Source of the DNA: Telmatactis stephensoni
Lineage: Eukaryota; Cnidaria; Anthozoa; Actiniaria; Isophelliidae
NCBI GenBank assembly: GCA_029948255.1
Contig: JALIZF010001670.1
Span: forward strand, 124,001-188,000
Length of the DNA: 64,000 nt
Direction: 5' to 3'
The notes under the pieces were generated by a model. The model was not told where the DNA came from. It was given only the letters and a program-made list of their open reading frames with translations, and searched no databases. Made by a program: the position numbers and the translations under genes. This document shows positions 48,013-59,236 of the stretch, piece after piece (position 1 is the stretch's first letter; every line of letters begins with the position of its first letter).

Positions 48013-50235
48013 TTATTTAAAAAACGGAACAAGGCGAAAGAGCCATGTCACTAGCGTAGTGCTGATCAATACACCGATGAGTATAAGTGCTGGATTTCCC
48101 TTTTGCTTGAATTGGTCATCTAAATGAAATTATAAAACAAAGAGTTAGCATGGTAGAAATATTCGTCTTGAGCTTCTAAAAGAGACGGACCATGGGTGGG
48201 GTGGGGATGGGAAATTAAATGGAAGATCACCTTAGCGTATAAGAACACGTCAAATATTCTTTTCTTAATGAAAATTCGTTGTTCTTTTAATAAGTTCAAA
48301 GTTGTATAAATTTAGAGGAACTTTTTAAACGGCGCCAAAAACTATCCTTCTTGCAAGTTTTAACTCAAATGTTCATTTTAATAGATTCACATTCAAATTC
48401 TGTTTTTGACTGTTAGAAACTGATCTAATAGGATAAAATGCATGTGGTTTACAATTAAACTGACTCTGGAATTTTGAAAGTTGTTATTTTGTCTGCATTT
48501 TTATTTTGCCAACCATTTAAATTTAGCAACTTTCAAGCAGAATGTAAAAAAATGTATAATGAGCATGAGCCGACTGGAGGCCTTAAATCTCATTGTAAAT
48601 TCAAATTTTCACTTTGGATTAACACTTTAATTCAACTTTATCAACCACGACTAACTACAAACAACCTAAGCTTCTGAAATAAATTACTTTAGTTGTATAC
48701 AACACTTGTTTTTAATCCTTGAATAAGATAAAAAAATCTCCTCTTAAACTGATTATAAATTGATTATAAACTAAAATTTACGTACTTTTTTCTGCGATGT
48801 TTTCTGCAGGCCAATTAGCAATCCATCGAGTTCGTTTGCAAAAAGCAGTATTTGATAATGACCTCTTTGGGTAAGGAATGCAATGCTCTTTAGTTACGTA
48901 TCTGTAACTGGAATTCTTTAGACAACCGCTTCTATGGAATCTCAGGCAATCCTCTTGGCAGATGCTTCCAAAAAGCTTGTCATCTTTGTAGCAAGGAGGG
49001 AAATAACTGGTGCACGTAAGCTTCGTTTCTATTGCAATGCAACTCGGACTTTGATGCTTATTCGCAAAGACTTCGAATCCTTTTTGAAGATTCTCGGGGT
49101 AAATAGTGAAACTGTACCCCAAGCCTTGACATTCTTTGGCCACAAGAGGAAAACATTTCAGAGGCTCAACGTCATGTCCACCTGCAAGAAGAACTCGTTA
49201 GCAAAGATGCTTATATAACGACTAAGCTAAATCTAATTTCCTGTTTAACAGCATCATACAGTTCGAGTCAAAGTGAAACCCTATGTTGGTCTTATAATTG
49301 AGTTACAGCTGAAAAGCTGCTGAAAGGGGGTGTGTTACACAGGAAACTATCCTATAGTCCAAACGGTAAGGGTTACAACTTTACTAGCAAAATTGCTCAA
49401 AAAACACATAAAAGTTAATAAATGTGCACGTACAATTACTGAAAATCGGTAGCGTAACATAGTTCTTTTCACTTTTTCTAATATCTGGAAATTGCAAGGG
49501 AAATTGGAGGGTAAGATGGCATATCAGGTCAGCCCCATAAAAAATATCAGTCTTTTATTTTCAGTATTTATTTACTCACATTTTGAATTACATGGTTTAA
49601 AATCTGGTGGCTCGAAGCACCGTTTTCTGTAGTCCTTTGAACTGGGATCGTCTTTCTCAGGGAGAAGGTTACATAAAAATCTTGTCATCCAGTACGACCT
49701 TTTAGATGCATTTCGGATCTCCTCTCCACATCTTGAAAAGTGATCAAGGCAAACTCTTCTACATGGCAAGTAAGGGCCTTGGAAATCTGAAGCACATCGA
49801 GGGAAAGACCGGGCACAATCCAGAAGCAGTTGAGTCTTTAAACAACTTGATTTGGAGAGCCCAAAATATAGGTATCTGAAAACGTTCACCATTTCGAATT
49901 CATGAGTGGGCAAATTTGGCCAAAAGTCAGCAGTGATGTTGTATCCACACGTTTTTGCCATCCCAGACGATTTATTGAATGGTCTGCACACAGGATCCAA
50001 CGGCACCAGACTATGAGGACCTTCATCTTGATTAGAACGACACGAAACGACGATGATCTGAAGGGAAAGAACTAAAACAACGCCCATCCAAATGTGCAAC
50101 CTCGTGGATTTTGTTGAATACCTAAGAAAATTAAAGGCCAAAACAGAGTCAAACAGTTGCTTGAGTTGCTTGGATAACAATTGCTTTGACTGCAATTTTA
50201 CTTATGAAAATAAAAAAATGTTGGAAAACTTACAT
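48013..50235 (-). CDS. Double Frizzled-CRD membrane-anchored protein, copy 1
   Basis: Exons: 50234-50235 (first two bases of the start codon), 49580-50121, 48786-49181, 48013-48119. Phases agree throughout and give 348 aa. The N-terminus is a signal peptide or anchor (WMGVVLVLSLQIIVV). CRD1 is in the second exon with all ten expected cysteines, PCRRVC and the W..RFLC..LPEKDD block. CRD2 is in the third exon (CFPLVAKECQGLGYSF..PPCYKDD..CQEDC), also with ten. The last exon encodes a hydrophobic segment (ALILIGVLISTTLVTWLF) ending four residues before the stop as a single-pass helix or a GPI signal. Frizzled CRDs bind Wnt or lipid ligands (established); a role as decoy or co-receptor here is inference. 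No seven-helix or protease domain follows. Frame and splice sites are intact. Confidence 0.88.
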
Positions 50236-50814
50236 TGCTGCTACTGGACCAGTCTAGATCTTCTGTGAAGATGTTTAGTCGTGACGGCTGAGGCCTTGAC
50301 TATGAAATGGCCAATTCGATGGCATAGTCGTGACGGTTTCAACAAATCTTTGTTTTGTAACAAATACCGCACATCACCATATCTTTAGTATTCTGTGCTT
50401 CGCTGTCAGAAGGTTAAACACAGGCTATCTTGGAACATAGTTAATATTCATACTAAATCTGACCTCATGCAAATCAATATTTCATACATATTGTTGGTGT
50501 GTCGTCCTTCTCTTTTAATTTGAAACCCATCTGAAGCGTAATTGATTTTATATGGTATGCAAATAATAGCTGTGTTCTTAACAAGGGCAAAAGCTAGACT
50601 AAAGAAGAAAACCTGGTAATCGTGCCAAAACGTTTTTACACCGCTTGCTCGCTCGTTGTTCGCTACTCGCTGACCTTTTAATGCTCATGCACGCAAAAAT
50701 GTTTAACGTAAGAAAGTTTGGACAGCGTTCTCACTTACAACCAACACGAACCTACGAACAGGCACCCTAATATGTACCTTTGATTAATGGCTTTTATCTT
50801 TGCTACTGGATTAC

Positions 50815-50963
50815 CCTGTTTCTTTCCGATGGAAGCATATGGGTGGGAAATACAAATAATCCTTTGATCGGTATCCATTCTGTTGAAAAGCTTCAGCCGG
50901 ACCATACGTTTGGCCAAGTTCATGCCACTGGTCATCTTCTGAAGCGCCATTTGACTTGGACAT
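50815..50963 (-). other. Putative alternative first coding exon of Frizzled-CRD copy 1
   Basis: ATG at 50961-50963 opens a 49-codon frame (MSKSNGASEDDQWHELGQ, then SKDYLYFPP) ending in two bases at a donor GTAATC. Those two bases plus the first base of exon 49580-50121 complete a Gly codon, so it joins in frame to the CRD exon. The result would be a hydrophilic cytoplasmic tail before the first hydrophobic segment, a type II-like N-terminus instead of a cleaved signal. The same exon is conserved in copy 2 with one base change in 149 and is absent from copy 3. It could also belong to an unrelated transcript. Confidence 0.5.
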
Positions 50964-51340
50964 GCGTAGAATCGTAGAATCTAGCAAGTTTGTGTCTACA
51001 TATTTATTTTTTAATGCATGTTTGATATGATATCATGCAACTTTTGAAAAAGAGATTTATCGTGTATATTAGTCTGATTTTATTGCACCATAACTTATTT
51101 CAAATACCAAAATCGGATAATACAAAGTTGGGAGGTAAACTAAAGATTTTACTAGTCTCATGCAATCACCAGTAGTTTTTTAACGATAATCCCTCAGGTC
51201 GAACTTATTGCTGTAACGTCTCTATATAAATCAACACGGGGCCTACGGTTTAACGTCCTTATCCAAGAAGACGTGAAGGTCTAACCATTTGCAGATGTAA
51301 TTACAAAGGCAGTACCTTCTCCTCAATTATTTAAAGAGTG

Positions 51341-51420
51341 TTGGTCTGGCCGTCAGTAATCGAGTCCCGACTTCCCGCACGAAAGACCGACGCTTGACCA
51401 ATTGAGGCAGTCAGGCGGCA
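51341..51420 (-). repeat. tRNA-derived SINE-like fragment (copy 1)
   Basis: The minus strand reads a tRNA-like A box (TGCCTCAATTGGTCAAGCG) and a B-box-like GGGACTCGATTAC about 35 bases later. In the paralogous unit (56011-56089) the A box is the consensus TGGCTCAGCTGG. The remainder does not fold into a clean cloverleaf, so a tRNA-derived retroposon head is more likely than a tRNA gene. Confidence 0.4.
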
Positions 51421-52658
51421 TTCTTTCAAACAAAGGTTTTGCATTAGACCGCATAATTTATGAGAATCATGATCAATCATGTGTTTGTAGCGAAGACCCT
51501 GTAATACATCCCCATTAATTAAATCTCAGTTTATCTCTAGGTAGGTAATAGGGTGATTTAGCAAACGCGACGCAACGCGAAAACTGGACGTAAGATGACA
51601 AATATGTCACAATCGTTCGTTGAATTGCGTGTCTACCGTGACAATATCGCGACGCAATGTTCACGATGCCATCTTGCTTGTTTTGATGTCAGTGGCATTA
51701 AAAACGGTCAAAATTTTGTACAAAATTATAAAATCATCAGTCTTATCAAGAAATGTCTCTCGTATAAAAATATGCTGTTTTCACATGAGCTTCTTCTTCC
51801 GTATAAGGAAATTTGTACTTGCCATATTTGGAAGTTGGAAGAAATTTTCATCGCGAAAAAAGCGATTTTCTTCGAAAATTCCATCCAAATTCACAGCCAT
51901 CCGAGTGAAAACATTCTAACCAAGTCAGCCATCTTGATTTTCGAAGAAAATGACTGATACAGTGTAGAAACAAGGACCCTTCGGTTGTTTACCACAGGAA
52001 GCCCGAAACATGATTGGTGCGTTCATTCGGTGGGCTTTCGATACTGTTCGGCTGTATCAATTTCCTTTGTGCCGTTGCTGTTTTGTCTCTCGCCCGCGAC
52101 CATGATCCTTTGCGTTTAAACAATGGAATGTTATGATGTAACGTCATAGTGAAATAGGGCAATTGTATTACTCTTAGCCAATCAGAATCGAGAAAATATT
52201 ATAATAAAGCGGTGAAAAATCATGTGTTAATTATGCTAGATTTTTTCCTATAATTACGCTTTAATTCTACATGCATGCTTAGTTAAATGTTGACAGTTTC
52301 ATCTGCATAATCAGATTATACAAATTATACGAACATTACGGTAAAGTTCAGTTGTAGCAAGCGTTTCCTTACGGGGAAGGGTAGAGTGTGGGTTTCCAGT
52401 GTAACCGTAACACAGGGCACCCATGGGATCCGCTTTAAACCCATTCCCTTCAAAGAAACGTACATTCTCGTCCCCAGAGCCGACGGTCATACCCCAAACG
52501 TGGGCTTTGGGGACGGGAATAAGAAAAGCAGGCCAGTTGAGGGGAGAGGGTTACCCTCAATAAAATAAAGGCAAAATATGTTATATGTTGTATGTGAGTA
52601 ATATAATGGCTTCTATGTTTCAATGTAGTCAGCAAAATGTTCAATTCTGCTTCAGCCA

Positions 52659-54888
52659 TTATTTACAAAACGGAACAAGGCGAAAGAGCCATGTCACTAG
52701 CGTGGTGCTGGTCAATACACCAATGAGTATAAGTGCTGGATTTCCCTTTTGCTTGAATTGGTCATCTAAATGAAATTATAAAACAAAGAGTTAGCATGGT
52801 AGAAATATTCGTCTTGAGCTCCTAAAAGAGACGGACCATGGGAGGGGTAGGGGTGGTAGGTGGGTGGGGAGGGGCTTCAAGGGAAAGTCGTCCAAACCAT
52901 GGAAGATCACCTTAGCGTATAAGAACACGTCAAATATTCTTTTCTTAATGAAAATTCGTCGTTCTTTTAATAAGTTCAAAGTTGTATAAATTATATTATT
53001 AAAGAGGAGATTTTTTCGATGTCGCCGAGTATAATAACGATTCAACTCTGTGCCAAAAACTGTTTTAATTCAAATGTTCGTTTTGGATTCCCATTCAAAT
53101 TCTGTTTTTGTCTGTTAGAAACTGATCTAATAGGATAAAATGCATGTGGTTTACAATTAAACTGTCTTTGGAATTTTGAAAGTTGTTATTCTGCATTTTT
53201 ATTTAAATTCAGCAACTTTCAAGCAGAATGTAAAAAAAATGTATAATGAGTCGACTGGAGGCCTTAAATCTCATTGTGAATTCAAATTTTCACTTTGGAT
53301 TAACACTTTAATTCAACTTTATCAACCACGACTAACTACAAACAACCTAAGCTTTCTGAAATAAGTTACTTTAGTTTTGTACAACACATGTTTTCAATCC
53401 TTCAATATGATAAAAAAATCTCCTCTTAAACTGATTATAAATTGATTATAAATGGAAATTTCCGTACTTTTTTCTGCGATGTTTTCTGCAGGCCAGTTAG
53501 CAATCCATTGAGTTCGTTTGCAAAAAGCAGTATTTGATGATGACCTCTTTGGGTAAGGAATGCAATGCTCTTTAGTTAGGTGGCTGAAACTGGAATTCTT
53601 TAGACAACCACTTGTATGGAAACTCAGGCAATCCTCTTGGCAGATGCTTCCAAAATGCTTGTCATCTTTGTAGCAAGGAGGGAAATAACTGGTGCACTTA
53701 ATCTTCGTTTTTCCTGCAATGCAACTAGGACTTTGATGCTTATCCGCAAAGACTTCGAATCCTTTTTGAAGATTCTCGGGGTAAATAGTGAAACTGTACC
53801 CCAAGCCTTGACATTCTTTGGCCACAAGAGGAAAACATTTCAGAGGTTCAACGTCATGTCCACCTGCAAGAAGAACTCGTTAGCAAAGATGCTTATATAA
53901 CGACTAAGCTAAATCTAATTTCCTGTTTAATAGCATCACACATTTCGAGTCAAAGTGAAACCCTATGTTGGTCTTATAATTGAGCTACAGCTGAAAGGGG
54001 GTGTGTTACACAGGAAACTATAAACAAATCCTATAATCCAAACGGTAAGGGTTACAACTTTACTAGCAAAATTGCTCAAAAAACACATTAAAGTGAATAA
54101 ATGTACAATTACTGAAAATCTGTAGCGTAACATAGTTCTTTTCACTTTTTCTAATATCTGGAAATCGCAAGGGAAATTGGAGGGTAAGATGGCATCAGGT
54201 CAGCCCCCATATAAAAAATATCAGTCTTTATTTGTACTCACATTTTGAATTACATGGTTTAAAATCTGGTGGCTCGAAGCACCGTTTTCTGTAGTCCTTT
54301 GAACTGGGATCATCTTTCTCAGGGCAGAAGGTTACATGCAAATCTTGTCGTCCAGTACGACCTTTTAGATGCATTTCGGATCTCCTCACCACATCTTGAA
54401 AAGTGATCGAGGCAAACTCTTCTACATGGCAAGTAAGGGCCTTGGAATACCTGAAGTACATCGAGGGAAATAACCTGGCACAATCCAGAAGCAGTTGAGT
54501 CTTTAAACAACTTGATTTGGAGAGCTCAAAATATAGGTATCTTAAAATATTCACCATGTGGAATTCCTCAGTTGGGCAAACTTGGCGTATAAGTACAGCA
54601 GTGATGTTGTATCCACACGTTTTTGCCATCCCAGACGATTTATTGAATGGTCTGCACACAGGATCCAACGGCACAAGACTATGAGGACCTTCATCTTGAT
54701 TGGAACGACACAAAACGACGATGATCTGAAGGGAAAGAACTAAAACAACGCCTATCCAAATGTGCAACCTCGTGGATTTTGTCGAATACCTAAGAAAAGG
54801 CCAAAATAGAGTCAAACAGTTGCATAACAATTGTTTTGACTGCAATTTTACTTATGAAAATAAAAAAAAATGCTTGGAAAACTTACAT
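52659..54888 (-). CDS. Double Frizzled-CRD membrane-anchored protein, copy 2 (CRD1 scrambled)
   Basis: Exons 54887-54888, 54242-54789, 53468-53863 and 52659-52765 give 350 codons without a stop. The split start codon, signal/anchor, CRD2 (ten cysteines) and C-terminal hydrophobic segment are as in copy 1. In CRD1, single-base insertions near 54470, 54447 and 54325 shift the frame twice and then restore it. About 45 residues between LLLDCAR and PEKDDPSSKDY are therefore read out of the ancestral frame. The PCRRVC motif and the cysteines around it are lost, although the ancestral frame is still readable in the DNA. CRD1 should not fold. This may be real decay of one domain, a sequencing or assembly artefact, or a decaying gene. 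Confidence 0.75.
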
Positions 54889-55468
54889 TGCTGCTATTGG
54901 ACCAGTCTAGCTAGATCTTCTGTGAAGATGTTTAGTCGTGACGGCATGAGGCCTTGACTATGAAATGGCCAACTTCGATGGCATGTCGTGACGGTTTCAA
55001 CAAACCTTTGTTTTGTAACAAATACCGCACATCACCATATCTTTAGTATTCTGTGCTTCGCTGTCAGAAGGTTAAACACAGGCTATCTTGGAACGTAGTT
55101 AATATTCATACTAAATCTGACCTCAAAGCAATATTTCATACATATTGTTGGTGTGTCGTCCTTCTCTTTTAATTTGAAACCCATCTGAAGCGTAATTGAT
55201 TTTATATGGTATGCAAATAATAGCTGTGTTCTTAACAAGGGCAAAAGCTAGACTAAAGAAGAAAACCTGGTAATCGTGCCAAAACGTTTTTACACCGCTT
55301 GCCCGCTCGTTGTTCGCTACTCGCCGACCTTTTAATGCTCACGCAAAAATGTTTCACGTAAGAAAGTTTGGACAGCGTACGTTCTCACTTACAACCAATA
55401 CGAGCCTACGAACAGGCACCCTAATTTGTATCTTTGATTAATGGCTTTTATCTTTGCTACTGGATTAC

Positions 55469-55617
55469 CCTGTTTCTTTCCGATGGAAGCATATGGGTAG
55501 GAAATACAAATAATCCTTTGATCGGTATCCATTCTGTTGAAAAGCTTCAGCCGGACCATACGTTTGGCCAAGTTCATGCCACTGGTCATCTTCTGAAGCG
55601 CCATTTGACTTGGACAT
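55469..55617 (-). other. Putative alternative first coding exon of Frizzled-CRD copy 2
   Basis: It is identical in structure to 50815-50963: ATG at 55615-55617, 49 codons plus two bases, donor GTAATC, and in phase with exon 54242-54789. The single change replaces a Pro by Leu (YLYFLP). Such low divergence compared with the flanks fits an exon under constraint, though recent duplication alone could explain it. Confidence 0.5.
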
Positions 55618-56010
55618 GCGTAGAATCGTAGAATCTAGCAAGTTTGTGTCTACATATTTATTCTTTAATGCATGTTTGATATGATATCATGCAACTTTTG
55701 AAAAAGAGATTTATCGTGTATATCAGTCTGATTTTACTGCACCATAACTTATTTCAAATACCATTCACTTTGCCATAATCGGATAATACAAAGTTGGGAG
55801 GTAAACCAAAGATTTTACTAGTCTCATGCATTCCCCAGTAGTTTTTTAACGATAATCCCCAGACCGAACTTATTGCTGTAACGTCTAGCTCTATATAAAT
55901 CAACACGGGGCCTACGGTTTAATGTCCTTATCCGAGAAGACGTGAAGGTCTAACCATTTGCAGATGTAATTACAAAGGCGGTGCCTTCTCCTCAATTATT
56001 TAAAGAGTGT

Positions 56011-56089
56011 TGGTCTGGCCGTCAGTAATCGAGCCTCGACTTGCCGCACGAAAGACCGACGTCTGACCAGCTGAGCCAATCAGGCGGCA
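56011..56089 (-). repeat. tRNA-derived SINE-like fragment (copy 2)
   Basis: This is the duplicate of 51341-51420 with a better A box (TGGCTCAGCTGGTCAGACG) and a B-box-like GAGGCTCGATTAC on the minus strand. No A-rich tail or flanking duplication was recognised. Confidence 0.45.
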
Positions 56090-57363
56090 TTCTTTCAAAC
56101 AAAGGTTTTGCACTATTAGGCCGCATAATTTATGAGAATCATGATCAATCATGTGTTTGTAGCGAAGACCCTGTAATACATCCCCATTAATTAAATCTCA
56201 GTTTATCTCTAGGTAGGTAATAGGGTGATTTAGCAAACGCAACGCAACGCGAAAACTGGACGTAAGATGACAAATATGTCACATTCGTTTGTTGAATTGC
56301 GTGTCTACCGTGACAATATCGCGACGCCATGTTCACGAATGCCATCTTGCTTGTTTTGATGTCAGCGGCATTAAAAACGGTCAAAATTTTGTACAAAATT
56401 ATAAAATCATTCTTATCAAGAAATGTCTTTCGTATAAAAATATACTGTTTTCACACTGAGCTTCTTTTCCGTATAAGGAAATTTGTACTTGCCATATTCG
56501 GAAGTTGGAAGAAATTTTCATCGCGAAAAAAGCGATTTTCTTCGAAAATTCCATCCAAATTCACAGCCATCCGAGTGAAAACATTCTAACCAAGTCAGCC
56601 ATCTTGATTTTCGAAGAAAATTACTGATACAGTTTAGAAGCAGGGACCCTTCGATTTGTTCACCACAGGAAGCCCGAAACATGATTGGTGCGTTCATTCG
56701 GTAGGCTTTCGATACTGTTCGGCTGAGCATGCGCTGTCTGAATTTTCTTCGTTCTATAGAACGCATTTTATATCAATTTCTTTGTGCCGTTGCTGCTTTT
56801 GTCTCTCGCCCGCGACCATGATCCTTTGCGTTTAAACAATGGAATGTTATGATGTAACGTCATAGTGAAATAGGGGAATTGCACTACTCTTAGCCAATCA
56901 GAATCGAGAAAATATTATAATAAAGGTGAAAAATCATGTGTCAATTATGTTAGATTTTTCCTATAATTACGCTTTAATTCTACATGCATGCTTAGTTAAT
57001 GTTGACAGTTTCATCTGCATAATCATATTATACAAATTATACGAACATTAATTACGGTAAAGTTCAGTTGTAGCAAGCGATTCCTTACGGGGAAGGGTAG
57101 AGTGTGGGTTTCCAGTGTAACCGTAACACAGGGCACCCATGGGATCCATTCCCTTCAAAGAAACGTACATTCTCGTCCCCAGAGCCGACGGTCATACCCC
57201 AAACGTGGGCTTTGGGGACGGGAATGAGAAAAGCAGGCCAGTTGAGGGGAGAGGGTTACCCTCAATAAAATAAAGGCAAAATATGTTATATGTTGTATGT
57301 GAGTAATATAATGACTTCTATGTTTCAATGTAGTCAGCAAAATGTTCAATTCTGCTTCAGCCA

Positions 57364-59236
57364 TTATTTACAAAACGGAACAAGGCGAAAGAGCCATGTC
57401 ACTAGCGTAGTGCTGGTCAATACACCAATGAGTATAAGTGCTGGATTTCCCTTTTGCTTGAATTGGTCATCTAAATAAAAATACACATTAGAGAATTAGC
57501 AAGGTAGAAGTATTCGCCTTGAGCTCCTTAAAGAGACGGACCATGGGTGGGGTGCGGATGGTACAATGGTAGGTAGGTTGGGAAGGGGTTAAATGGAAAA
57601 CTGTTCAAACCCTAAAAGTTCACCTAAGCGTAGAAGGACATGTCAAATATATTCGTTTCCTGATTAAAATTGGCTTCTTCTTTTAGTTCTTTCAAATAAG
57701 CTCAAAGTTCTATAAATTAAACTGATTATAAATTGATTATCAACGGTAATTTACGTACTTTTTTCTGCAGGCCAATTAGCAACCCATTGAGTTCGTTTGC
57801 AAAAAGCAGTATTTGATGATGCCCTCTTTGGATTATTAAAGCATTGCTTTTCATTTTGGTGGACGAAACTGGAATTCTTTAGACATTCGCTTCTGAAGAA
57901 GCTCAAGCAATCCTCTTGGCAGATGCTTCCAAAATGCTTGTCATCTTTGTAACATGGAGGGAACCATCTACTGCATGTAAACTTTGTTTCGTTGGCAATG
58001 CAGCTAGGACTTTGATGCTTATTCGCCGAGACTTTGAATCCTTTTTGAAGATTCTCGGGGAACATAGTGAAACTGTACCCCAAGCCTTGACATTCTTTGA
58101 TCACCAGAGGAAAACATTTCAGAGGCTCGACGTCATGTCCACCTGCAAGAACACCTCGTTAGCAAATTTCACGGCCAATGTTGAAACTAACAACGCATGC
58201 ACTCTCAAACCACAAATTGTACGTCTCTACATATTGTCCAATATCCGTCGGCCAATATTATCATCGACTTTGGTATTTGATCTCATTGAATTGCTTCACC
58301 TATGCATACAGATGCATATGCAAAAGTGAAACCCTACGTTGGTCTTATAATTGAGTTATAGCTGAAAGGGGGTGTGTTACACAGGAAACTATACACAAAT
58401 CCTACAATCAAAACGGTAAGGGTTACAACACTTAAAAAGCTTTACCAGCAAAATTACTCAAAAACACATATAACGTTAATAAATGTACAATTACTGAAAA
58501 TTTGTAGTGTAACATAGATCTTTCCGCTTTTTCTAATATCTGGAAATCTGAATTGGAGGGTAAGATTGCATGTCAGACTTCATTTGTACTTACATTTTGA
58601 ATTACATGGTTCAAAACCTGGTGGCTCGAAGCACCGTTTTCTGTAGTCCTTTGAACTGGGATCATCTTTCTCAGGGAGAAGGTTACATGCAAATCTTGTC
58701 ATCCAGTACGACCTTTTAGATGCATTTCGAATCTCCTCTCCACATCTTGAAAAGTGATCGAGGCAAACTCTTCTACATGGCAAATAAGGGCCTCGGATAC
58801 CTGAAGTACATCGAGGGAAAAAATTGGCACAATCCAGAAGCAGTTGAGTCTTTAAACAACTTGATGTGGAGAGATGAAAATATTGGTATCTTATAGCCTC
58901 CGCGATTTGGAATTCTTGAGTGCGTAAACTTGGCAATATATCAGCAGTGATGTTGTATCCACACGTTTTTGCCATCCCAGATGATTTATTGAATGGTCTG
59001 CATACAGGATCCAACACAAGACCTTCATCTTGATTGGAACGACACAAAACGACGATGATCTGAAGGGAAAGAACTAAAACAACGCCCATCCAAATGTGCA
59101 ACGCCGTGGATTTTGTCGAATACCTAAGAAATTAAAGGCCAAAATTGAGTCAAACAGTTGCTTGAGTTGCTTGAATAATATTTGTTTCGACTGCAATTTT
59201 ACTTATGAAAATAAAAAAATGTTGGCAAACTTACAT
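57364..59236 (-). CDS. Double Frizzled-CRD membrane-anchored protein, copy 3
   Basis: Exons 59235-59236, 58594-59123, 57759-58142 and 57364-57470 give 340 aa with all phases matching. Relative to copy 1 it lacks four residues (E-N-I-A) before the last exon junction and a few residues after the signal/anchor (SNQDEG then LVLDPVC). Both CRDs keep ten cysteines. It is the most diverged copy, with changes concentrated in the first part of CRD1 (ILPSLRTQEFQIAEAIRYQ) and the end of CRD2 (VHQNEKQCFNNPKR). The split start codon AT|G is retained (GCAGTAAT|GTAAGT). The upstream exon present in copies 1 and 2 is deleted. The gene is probably functional. Confidence 0.87.

Noticed and set aside
48934..49218. 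Plus-strand ORFs of 94-137 aa opposite the Frizzled-CRD exons (also 53616-53900 and 57916-58329)
   Set aside because: Antisense shadows of CRD2; their conservation follows from the minus-strand exon.
51341..51420. tRNA gene
   Set aside because: A- and B-box-like words are present, but the acceptor stem and anticodon arm do not pair convincingly; better explained as a tRNA-derived retroposon fragment.
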